Assembly: GCA_049841315.1 (NCBI GenBank)
Contig: JASGDB010000049.1
Location: 1-11,189, forward strand
Direction: 5' to 3'
DNA length: 11,189 nucleotides
Origin: JASGDB01 sp049841315
GTDB taxonomy: Bacteria; Bacteroidota; Bacteroidia; Flavobacteriales; Weeksellaceae
The notes beneath the pieces are model-generated. The model was given only the letters and a program-made list of their open reading frames with translations. It ran no database searches and was not told the origin of the DNA. Numbering within the stretch: the stretch's first letter is position 1; the number at the start of each line of letters is the position of its first letter. The position numbers were made by a program, and so were the translations under genes. Positions 1 to 4,848 of this stretch are shown here, in pieces.

Positions 1-10
1 ACGCTAAAAA

Positions 11-68
11 AATCCGAAAGGGATTTGCCGTATCAATAGCTCCGAATAAAATTCGGTTTTGATACGGC
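11..68. repeat. Palindromic repeat, copy 1, with nested hairpin
   Basis: Outer arms CCGAA (14-18) and TTCGG (52-56) enclose the blocks AGGGATTTG (19-27), CAATAGC (34-40) and CCGAATAA (42-49). The same blocks occur in the same order in copy 2 at 680-724. This copy also has a perfect 10-bp inverted repeat, GCCGTATCAA (27-36) with TTGATACGGC (59-68), enclosing a 6-bp hairpin CCGAAT/ATTCGG (42-47, 51-56). It could be the terminator of a gene to the left, a REP-like dispersed element, or an operator, because its right arm overlaps the -33 box of the next promoter. Confidence 0.7.
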
Positions 69-90
69 AAAGAAATTTTTTGTAATTTTG
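58..90 (+). promoter_or_regulatory. Bacteroidota-type promoter of the vapBC-like module
   Basis: TTTG at 58-61 and TAATTTTG at 83-90 are 21 nt apart, matching the Bacteroidota -33/-7 pattern (TTG or TTTG, then TAnnTTTG). Transcription would begin near 97, giving a leader of about 11 nt before the ATG at 108. The -33 box sits inside the palindrome arm at 59-68, so a protein bound there would block the promoter. That operator role is inferred. Confidence 0.6.
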
Positions 91-107
91 TCTGAAATCA
101 AATCGTT

Positions 108-245
108 ATGGAAACGACAAAACAAAAAACCGCAAAAAAAACAACAGAAAAAGAAACCAAAAAAGTTTCTAAAACGTGGTTGGCTTTCCTTGAATTAGCC
201 AAAGACAAAGGCAGAATAACCGATATGAAAGCCGTGCTGAAATAA
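108..245 (+). CDS. Putative small antitoxin of a VapBC-like pair (45 aa)
   Basis: This 45-codon ORF runs from an ATG at 108 to a TAA at 243-245 and ends two bases before the toxin start at 248. That tight spacing and antitoxin-first order are typical of VapBC operons. Residues 1-22 are rich in Lys and Thr and are likely disordered or DNA-contacting. Residues 23-45 (KTWLAFLELAKDKGRITDMK, then AVLK) look amphipathic and are a candidate toxin-binding segment. I see no AbrB-like or ribbon-helix-helix fold, and at 45 residues it is shorter than usual VapB proteins of about 70-85 residues. It may be a minimal antitoxin family or the tail of a larger one. The promoter at 58-90 fits this start. The antitoxin role is inferred from position, not from sequence family. 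Confidence 0.6.
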   Translation: METTKQKTAKKTTEKETKKVSKTWLAFLELAKDKGRITDMKAVLK

Positions 246-247
246 GT

Positions 248-667
248 ATGAGATATTTGCTCGACACAAACATTTTAGCATTTCTGGTCATCGGCGACAA
301 AGACAGTATTTCTGCTGATGTTTCCGAGATTATAAGCGATTATAGCAATCAAATCTGCACGAGTTCTATTGCCGTTTTTGAGTTGATACAACTTTACAAA
401 GCAGGGAAAGTTAAACCAAAAGCATTTAAATCTGCAATCGAAATTCAAAACGCAATCGAAAACCAACTGTATATCAAAGTTTTGCCTTTCGGAAATCAAC
501 AAACGGCAACTTTGGCAGAACTTGTTCCTGTAGAAAATCATAAAGACCCCTTCGACCACGCCATTATTTCTCACGCCATAAGCGAAAAACTGACGCTCGT
601 TTCTTCCGACAGGCAGTTTGAAAAATACACTTCCCAAAAACTAAATTTTGTTTTCAACAAACGCTGA
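248..667 (+). CDS. VapC-like PIN-domain ribonuclease toxin
   Basis: This 139-residue protein has the length and layout of a VapC toxin, a Mg2+-dependent RNase of the PIN fold that cuts RNA (tRNA or rRNA in studied members) when its antitoxin is lost. The acidic active-site set is visible: D6 in LLDTN, E45 in AVFEL, D100 and D103 in HKDPFDH, and D121 in SSDRQF. The HKDPFDHAIISHA block is typical of the PIN subgroup with a H-x-DPFD motif. All catalytic positions are kept and the frame is intact, so it is probably active. It follows the small putative antitoxin by two bases and should be translated from the same mRNA. Its target RNA cannot be told from the sequence. Confidence 0.9.
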   Translation: MRYLLDTNILAFLVIGDKDSISADVSEIISDYSNQICTSSIAVFELIQLYKAGKVKPKAFKSAIEIQNAIENQLYIKVLPFGNQQTATLAELVPVENHKDPFDHAIISHAISEKLTLVSSDRQFEKYTSQKLNFVFNKR

Positions 668-679
668 AACGCTCAAAAA

Positions 680-724
680 CCCAGAAGGGATTTGACAACA
701 ATAGCCACCGAATAACATTCTGGG
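680..724. repeat. Palindromic repeat, copy 2
   Basis: This is a second copy, in the same orientation, of the repeat at 11-57, starting 12 nt after the vapC stop. Outer arms CCCAGAA (680-686) and TTCTGGG (718-724) are a perfect 7-bp inverted repeat. Internal blocks AAGGGATTTG (685-694), CAATAGC (699-705) and CCGAATAA (708-715) match copy 1 with a 2-nt length difference. It may act as the vapC terminator. Together the copies frame the toxin-antitoxin pair as a unit of about 0.67 kb. Confidence 0.65.
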
Positions 725-761
725 GGTGCGAACTGTTATACAATGACCATATTAAATCATT

Positions 762-810
762 TTTTTGTGAACTGAACATTTTATTTATTCAAACATTTGG
801 TTCACAAAAA
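762..810. repeat. 11-bp perfect inverted repeat
   Basis: TTTTTGTGAAC (762-772) is the exact reverse complement of GTTCACAAAAA (800-810), with 27 nt between them. It lies shortly after palindromic repeat copy 2. It could be a weak terminator-like hairpin, an operator, or an end of a vanished element. Nothing in the sequence decides between these. Confidence 0.55.
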
Positions 811-870
811 TAACTATTTTTATTTTATGGACAAAATTTGTGCTAATATTTTTGCTTTTGTTGAATTAAG

Positions 871-905
871 TAGTTGATAGTTTTTAGTTGTCAGTTGATA
901 GTCTG
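871..905. repeat. Degenerate 7-bp tandem repeat (TAGTTGA-type)
   Basis: Five consecutive heptamers can be read: TAGTTGA, TAGTTTT, TAGTTGT, CAGTTGA, TAGTCTG. The 7-nt period matches other short repeats in this window (8843-8861 and 10541-10617), although the unit sequence differs. Confidence 0.6.
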
Positions 906-1174
906 AAATTCAAGACTTTAAAAACTGAAAAAGTATGATTAATTATTTGCAAGAACTTACAACGGAAGAATTTTGCAAAAACAATTAATTTCAGCCCGAA
1001 ATGTAGCGGAAAGGGGGAGAGAACACCCAAAAAGCGACATCACACAAACATCACAACTTAAATGGTGATTGATAATCAATGAGTTGCAAAGGTGGTTTTG
1101 CGATGGAGAAACGGAAAGTGGTGTTGGGAATTTTTGGTTGCCTGCAAATAATTTTTAAGGTTTAAAAAATATTA

Positions 1175-1206
1175 TTTGGAAAATGTTACCTGATTAGCTA
1201 ACTTTG
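1175..1206 (+). promoter_or_regulatory. Bacteroidota-type promoter of higBA
   Basis: TTTG (1175-1178) and TAACTTTG (1199-1206) with 20 nt between them fit the Bacteroidota -33/-7 consensus closely. Transcription should begin near 1213, about 15 nt before the toxin ATG at 1228. The leader is A-rich and has no Shine-Dalgarno sequence, as is usual in this phylum. Confidence 0.7.
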
Positions 1207-1227
1207 CCTAATGAAAATTAAAACTCA

Positions 1228-1581
1228 ATGGAGGATAACTTTATTCGGGAGATTGAATACTATGAACATTATTATCTCGAATTCTTTGAAAGCCTGAAAC
1301 CCGAAGTTCGGAAAAAATTCAACTGGACTTTGCAGTTAATTGCAACTTTGGACAGAGTTCCTGAAAAATATTTTAAGCATATCACAAACTCGTCCGGAAT
1401 TTATGAGCTAAGAGTAGAGTTGGGCTCAAACATTTATCGGGTTTTCAGTTTTTTCGATAAAGGAAATTTGGTGGTTTTGGTCAATGGTTTTCAAAAGAAA
1501 ACACAGAAAACACCAAAGAAAGAATTGGAATTAGCAGAAAAATTAAAACAAGAATATTTAAGCAAAAAATATGGAAAATAA
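1228..1581 (+). CDS. higB: HigB/RelE-type toxin (phage-derived Gp49-like family)
   Basis: This 117-residue protein resembles the HigB branch of the RelE/ParE superfamily: ribosome-dependent mRNA interferases or related toxins neutralised by an XRE-type antitoxin. The hallmark segment spans residues 56-110. It starts GIYELRVELGSNIYRVFSFF (57-76), continues with hydrophobic strand VVLVNGF (82-88), then the basic KKTQKTPKKE patch (90-99) and a closing helix that begins ELAEKLKQEY (101-110). The start at 1228 is supported by the promoter at 1175-1206. It is the first gene of a toxin-first pair and overlaps the antitoxin gene by 11 nt, the HigBA order. The frame is intact. A RelE-like toxin with another target remains possible, since family members differ in activity. 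Confidence 0.88.
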   Translation: MEDNFIREIEYYEHYYLEFFESLKPEVRKKFNWTLQLIATLDRVPEKYFKHITNSSGIYELRVELGSNIYRVFSFFDKGNLVVLVNGFQKKTQKTPKKELELAEKLKQEYLSKKYGK

Positions 1582-1873
1582 CATAAAAACAACCTCTTTT
1601 AGAAGTCATTTGGACAGCCAATACGGAGAAAGAGGAACGGAAGAAAGAGAACAATACGAACAGGAATTTGAGGCTTTTAAACTTGGGGTAATGCTCCAAG
1701 AATTACGGAAAGAAAAAGGGCTTACCCAAGAGCAACTCGCCGAAAAATGCGGAACGACAAAAACCTACATTTCGAGAATTGAAAACAACGCAAGTGACAT
1801 CAGACTTTCAACTTTGATGAGAATTATCAGAGAAGGACTTGGCGGAAACCTCAGACTGAATGTGAATATTTAA
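1571..1873 (+). CDS. higA: HigA-type antitoxin, XRE-family helix-turn-helix
   Basis: This 100-residue protein carries a Cro/C1-type helix-turn-helix at residues 38-92. The DNA-reading part is LTQEQLAEKCGTTKTYISRI (51-70), followed by ENNASD. HigA proteins of this type bind and block the upstream-encoded toxin and repress their own promoter. The charged N-terminal arm (1-37) is probably the toxin-facing part, as in other HigA proteins with an N-terminal extension. The ATG at 1571 lies inside the toxin gene, an 11-nt overlap that implies translational coupling. A 113-bp repeat with strong hairpins starts 16 nt after the stop and could serve as terminator. The family call is firm; the autorepression is family knowledge. 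Confidence 0.9.
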   Translation: MENNIKTTSFRSHLDSQYGERGTEEREQYEQEFEAFKLGVMLQELRKEKGLTQEQLAEKCGTTKTYISRIENNASDIRLSTLMRIIREGLGGNLRLNVNI

Positions 1874-1889
1874 GAGTTTCCTAAATTTA

Positions 1890-2002
1890 TTGAAGAATTT
1901 TACTGTAAAATTATTCAATAAGATGAAAGAAGCCTTGTCAAGGTTTAGAACCTTGACAAGGCTGGTTTCCTTAATCTGATTTTTTGGATAAAATATGGAT
2001 AT
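1890..2002. repeat. 113-bp hairpin repeat, copy A
   Basis: This is nearly identical to 3699-3812 (four substitutions and one 1-nt indel by eye), in the same orientation. It contains two hairpins. The first is TTGAA-x-AATTTTA, loop CTG, TAAAATT-x-TTCAA, with a single mismatch. The second is a perfect 15-bp stem, AGCCTTGTCAAGGTT (1931-1945) and AACCTTGACAAGGCT (1949-1963), around a TAG loop. It lies just after higA and may end its transcript. The CCTTGTCAAGG/CCTTGACAAGG core looks like a dispersed palindromic element. Confidence 0.85.
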
Positions 2003-2028
2003 TTGTTTAGTGTTTGGAAAAATCGTAG

Positions 2029-2084
2029 CAGCGAAACTTTCAAAAATTAAAAAGTTTCGCTGTTTGTTATAACAGCGAAACTTT
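2029..2084. repeat. Three copies of a 12/14-bp motif as alternating inverted repeats
   Basis: CAGCGAAACTTT occurs at 2029-2040, its reverse complement at 2051-2062, and the motif again at 2073-2084. The middle copy can pair with the left one (12 bp, 10-nt loop) or with the right one (14 bp as AAAGTTTCGCTGTT/AACAGCGAAACTTT, 6-nt loop), so the two hairpins exclude each other. A partial copy, TCGCTGTT (2101-2108), reaches the ATPase start codon, and a full copy recurs after the gene at 3363-3376. The motif appears nowhere else that I noticed. An operator or terminator role is inferred. Confidence 0.8.
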
Positions 2085-2092
2085 ATTTTTTA

Positions 2093-2100
2093 TATCTTTG
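2093..2100 (+). promoter_or_regulatory. -7 promoter element of the ATPase gene
   Basis: TATCTTTG matches TAnnTTTG exactly. Transcription would start near 2106-2107, only 2-3 nt before the ATG at 2109, so the mRNA would be essentially leaderless. The -33 box is unclear: the nearest TTTG, at 2063-2066, is 26 nt upstream, further than usual, and lies within the middle motif copy. Confidence 0.45.
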
Positions 2101-2108
2101 TCGCTGTT

Positions 2109-3314
2109 ATGATACTACGCAGTCAATATATCGCAGCATTACAGAAACTGAAAGACATCAATCTGATAAAAGTAATCACAGGCATCAGGCGGACAGGGAA
2201 ATCTACGCTGTTCCGGCAGTTTCAGGAAGAACTGAAAAAATCGGGCGTGAAGCCCAAAAATATCATTTCGCTCAATTTGGAAGAAATGGAAAACGAAGCC
2301 TTGCTCGACCGTCATATTCTGTATAATCACATCATCAGCAACATCAATCCGAAACAGAAAAATTATGTTTTTTTAGATGAAATCCAGAATGTTCCGCAAT
2401 TTGAAAAATTGGTGGACAGTCTTTTTGTCAAAGAGTACATAGACCTTTATATAACGGGGTCAAACGCTTATTTTTTGTCATCGGAACTGGCAACTTTATT
2501 GACGGGGAGATACATAGAAATTCAGATGCTGCCCTTGTCGTTTTCGGAATTTTCCGAGCCTTATCCCGAACACAAAAACAAGCAGGAAATTTTTGAAGAT
2601 TATATGCAATACGGCGGTTTTCCCGAAGTCTCAAATATGTTGCACAGCCCGGCAAAAGACCGGATAAACAGTTATTTGTCAAGCGTTTTCCGCACGATTG
2701 TTGAGAAAGATATTATGAAACGGAATTTAATCCGTTCAAAATTTGATTTTGATATGCTTACCGAATTTATGCTGGATTCCGTAGGAAGTTATGTTTCGCC
2801 CAACAAAATTGCCAATACGATGACTTCCAACGGCAACAAAATCAACAAAGAAACGGTGGATAATTACATCAAAAATCTTGCGGACAGTTTTGTTTTATAC
2901 AAAGCGCAGCGATATGATATAAAAGGCAAAAAACTCTTGCAGACCATCAACAAATTTTATGCGGTGGACATCGGAATTATCACGGCAATATTGGGCAGAA
3001 ATTCACGCATCAACAGAGGGCATTTGCTGGAAAATGTGGTGTATTTGGAACTTTTGAGAAGATACAAAACCGTTTTTATCGGTAAAAATGCGGAAAAAGA
3101 AGTGGATTTCATTGCAACCGATATAAACGGAGAAATTGCCTATTATCAGGTTGCACTTACGGTTCGTGATGAGAAAACATTGGAAAGGGAATTGTCGGCA
3201 TTAGCGAGTATCAAAGATTTTTTTCCGAAATATCTCATCACGCTTGACCCCGAAGAAACCGCACACAATGGCGTGAAACAGATAAATGCCGTAAATTGGC
3301 TATCGCAGAATTAG
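2109..3314 (+). CDS. AAA family ATPase with C-terminal DUF4143 (PD-(D/E)XK-like) domain
   Basis: This 401-residue protein belongs to the large archaeal/bacterial AAA ATPase group that ends in a DUF4143 nuclease-like domain. Walker A is GIRRTGKST (25-33), Walker B is YVFLDEIQ (86-93, with D90 and E91), a sensor-1-like ITGSNA lies at 115-120, and LLTGRY (130-135) holds the conserved Arg of this family. A winged-helix-like segment is expected around 210-270. The C-terminal domain shows GHLLENVVYLEL (304-315) and EKEVDFI (329-335), but where a nuclease would have E-x-K there is YYQVA (345-349). Cleavage activity is therefore doubtful. Family members are common in accessory DNA and have no settled function. 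The start is fixed by TATCTTTG just upstream. It is surrounded by a private motif (2029-2084, 3363-3376) and, further out, by direct repeats (1890-2002, 3699-3812). Confidence 0.92.
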   Translation: MILRSQYIAALQKLKDINLIKVITGIRRTGKSTLFRQFQEELKKSGVKPKNIISLNLEEMENEALLDRHILYNHIISNINPKQKNYVFLDEIQNVPQFEKLVDSLFVKEYIDLYITGSNAYFLSSELATLLTGRYIEIQMLPLSFSEFSEPYPEHKNKQEIFEDYMQYGGFPEVSNMLHSPAKDRINSYLSSVFRTIVEKDIMKRNLIRSKFDFDMLTEFMLDSVGSYVSPNKIANTMTSNGNKINKETVDNYIKNLADSFVLYKAQRYDIKGKKLLQTINKFYAVDIGIITAILGRNSRINRGHLLENVVYLELLRRYKTVFIGKNAEKEVDFIATDINGEIAYYQVALTVRDEKTLERELSALASIKDFFPKYLITLDPEETAHNGVKQINAVNWLSQN

Positions 3315-3362
3315 AACTTAATCAAATCCCCTCCGCCAAATCCTGCAGTGTAGGAAATTTCT

Positions 3363-3376
3363 AACAGCGAAACTTT
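3363..3376. repeat. Fourth full copy of the ATPase-flanking motif
   Basis: AACAGCGAAACTTT, identical to 2071-2084 and in the same orientation, lies 48 nt after the ATPase stop and 4 nt before the end of the ATPase pseudogene. Together with the upstream copies it brackets the intact ATPase gene. Confidence 0.8.
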
Positions 3377-3380
3377 TTAT

Positions 3381-3655
3381 TTATTGTTCCAAATAATTAT
3401 CTCGGTTGATGACTTGATAACTTGCATCAGGGTAATTTTGAGCAAATGCCGCAGGAACTTTTGGTATTTTGTCACCCCATTTCAATTCAAAAGCCGAAAT
3501 TTTTCGGCCAACAGAAATTTCTATCAGGTCTATTTCTTTTTGGTCGTAAGGGTGAGCAGCATTGTTTTTCCCACCCGCCTTGCCCCGAAAATAAGACTTG
3601 CTTTTTGCGGTTTGATGCTTTCTATCACTTGTTTTTCGATAATCCGTGTCAGCAT
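3381..3655 (-). pseudogene. Remnant of a second AAA/DUF4143 ATPase, internally deleted
   Basis: On the minus strand, an ATG at 3653-3655 opens a frame of about 34 recognisable codons. It contains Walker A GARRVGKT (residues 24-31, 3563-3586), preceded by the usual N-terminal helix and the strand SLIF. The frame is lost near 3550. From 3545 to 3384 a different frame encodes 54 residues typical of a DUF4143 C-terminus: DQKEIDLIE, then ISAFELKW, PAAFAQNYPDA and VINRDNYLEQ, with a TAA at 3381-3383. About 250-300 residues (Walker B, sensor, winged helix) are missing between them. The C-terminal piece keeps an intact E-I-D ... E-L-K signature, unlike the neighbour at 2109-3314, so it came from a different subfamily and is not a copy of that gene. 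The relic cannot make a working ATPase. Confidence 0.85.
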
Positions 3656-3698
3656 TGCCAATTATTTTTCAGCAGAATTAGTAAAATTATTCGATGTG

Positions 3699-3812
3699 TT
3701 GAAAAATTTTACTGTAAAATTCTTCAATAAAATGAAAGAAGCCTTGTCAAGGTTTAGAACCTTGACAAGGCTGGTTTCCTTAATCTGATTTTTTTGGATA
3801 AAATATGGGTAT
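3699..3812. repeat. 114-bp hairpin repeat, copy B
   Basis: This is the direct-repeat partner of 1890-2002. The perfect 15-bp stem is at 3740-3754 and 3758-3772 with loop TAG. The first AT-rich hairpin has one mismatch, at a position where copy A also has one but with different bases, as if an original G-C pair decayed separately in each copy. It ends 8 nt before the rhuM stop codon and may end the minus-strand operon. Confidence 0.85.
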
Positions 3813-3819
3813 GATATAG

Positions 3820-4821
3820 CTATTTTTTCGCTTTTTTCAGCAGTTCTTCAATGGCTTTTTGGTCTTCCAAATCGGCTTGGAGGGCTTCGGTTTTTTTGCG
3901 TTCGCTGTCAAAAACTTCGTATTCTTTTTCGGCAAAATCTTTGGCTTTTTCGTGGCTTACTTTTCCTTTGTCTAACAAAAGTGGTTTTCGGCTAAATTGT
4001 ATCACACTTTCTGCCTCCTGTTTCCAAAAATCAATACTTAATGGTGTTTGCTCTTTTACCCGAAGTTCGGCAGTGTCCAAAAACAGCGTTACCATTCGGT
4101 TGAGCGTATCTATTTCGTCTTCGGACAAATAATTTTTGGCGATGATGACATCTTCTTTACGAACACGGCTACCTTTCCACGAGGTCAGCCCCATATTGAG
4201 TTCTTCGGCTTTGGCTCGTTGCATAATAATCTCGGCTGCGGTATGTTTGGTGGTAGCAAAAAGCAATTTGTTTTGCACTTCGGCAAAAAATAATTCAGTT
4301 TTTTTATCGGTTTTGTCGTAATCTTCGCTGAGCATAAACAAATCACGGATTTTTTGATAAAAGCGTTTTTCCGAAGCCCGAATATCACGAATACGAGCCA
4401 ATAACTCGTCAAAATGGTCTTTGCCAAAGTTTTTGCCTTGTTTCAAGCGTTCGTCATCTAACACAAAACCTTTGGTAATAAATTCTTTGAGCGTTTGCGT
4501 AGCCCAAATACGAAATTGTGTCGCTTGTTTGCTATTTACCCGATAACCTACGGCAATAATGGCATCGAGATTGTAGAAATCCAACTCTCGGCTTACCTCT
4601 CGGTTTCCTTCGATTTGAACTACTCGAATTTTTCGAGTAGTTGCGATTTCTTCCAATTCGCCTGTTTTGTATATTTCCTTTAAATGGTAAGTTATCGTAT
4701 GACTTTCCACACCAAACAACTCTGCCATTGCCTTTTGTGTTAGCCAAAACGTTTCGTCTTCAAACCGCACCGAAACCGATATTTTTCCTTGCGGTGTTTC
4801 GTATAATATAATATTGCTCAT
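3820..4821 (-). CDS. rhuM: RhuM-family protein
   Basis: This 333-residue protein is of the RhuM family, named after a gene of Salmonella pathogenicity island 3. Members occur widely in accessory DNA and in or beside restriction-modification loci; no biochemical role is established to my knowledge. The N-terminus has a helix-turn-helix-like segment, WLTQKAMAELFGVESHTITY (26-45). The family core follows: ATTRKIRVVQ (60-69), REVSRELDFYNLDAIIAVGY (74-93), then RVNSKQATQFRIWATQTLKE (94-113). The latter is reminiscent of phage antirepressor/BRO-N-like DNA-binding proteins. The rest is helical, and residues 297-333 are highly charged, probably a coiled coil. The length is full for the family. The ATG at 4821 lies 27 nt after the stop of the TPR gene with no obvious promoter between, so co-transcription is likely. 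Binding DNA is inferred. Confidence 0.88.
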   Translation of the reverse strand: MSNIILYETPQGKISVSVRFEDETFWLTQKAMAELFGVESHTITYHLKEIYKTGELEEIATTRKIRVVQIEGNREVSRELDFYNLDAIIAVGYRVNSKQATQFRIWATQTLKEFITKGFVLDDERLKQGKNFGKDHFDELLARIRDIRASEKRFYQKIRDLFMLSEDYDKTDKKTELFFAEVQNKLLFATTKHTAAEIIMQRAKAEELNMGLTSWKGSRVRKEDVIIAKNYLSEDEIDTLNRMVTLFLDTAELRVKEQTPLSIDFWKQEAESVIQFSRKPLLLDKGKVSHEKAKDFAEKEYEVFDSERKKTEALQADLEDQKAIEELLKKAKK

Positions 4822-4848
4822 TGGTTTGTTTTTTAAATAATTAAAAAC

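Larger units (their letters stand above)
725..1174. other. Gene-free stretch between the two toxin-antitoxin modules
   Basis: I see no convincing gene here on either strand. The only recognisable start-to-stop frame of note is 17 codons at 935-988. The stretch contains an 11-bp inverted repeat (762-810), a heptamer repeat (871-905), a promoter-like TATTTTTG (847-854) without a clear -33 box or downstream gene, and a small palindrome ATTGATAATCAAT near 1067-1079. It could be debris of a former mobile element, but no coding remnant can be named. Confidence 0.6.

Noticed and set aside
935..988. 17-codon ORF MINYLQELTTEEFCKNN
   Set aside because: It is too short, with no promoter, partner or recognised family.
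1060..1110. TTGCAAAGG beside the ATTGATAATCAAT palindrome as a possible integration site of a conjugative element
   Set aside because: It does not fit the CTnDOT-type GTAnnTTTGC core, and there is no integrase or matching second copy in the window.
2029..3376. CRISPR-like array from repeated AACAGCGAAACTTT motif
   Set aside because: Copies are short, in alternating orientation, irregularly spaced and separated by a gene; no cas genes are present.
3384..3788. Plus-strand ORFs of 134 and 102 codons
   Set aside because: They are shadows of the minus-strand ATPase relic and of hairpin repeat copy B; their residues look random and resemble no family.
1890..3812. Direct repeats as long terminal repeats of an insertion sequence
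   Set aside because: No transposase lies between them, no target-site duplication is visible, and each copy is itself a double hairpin.
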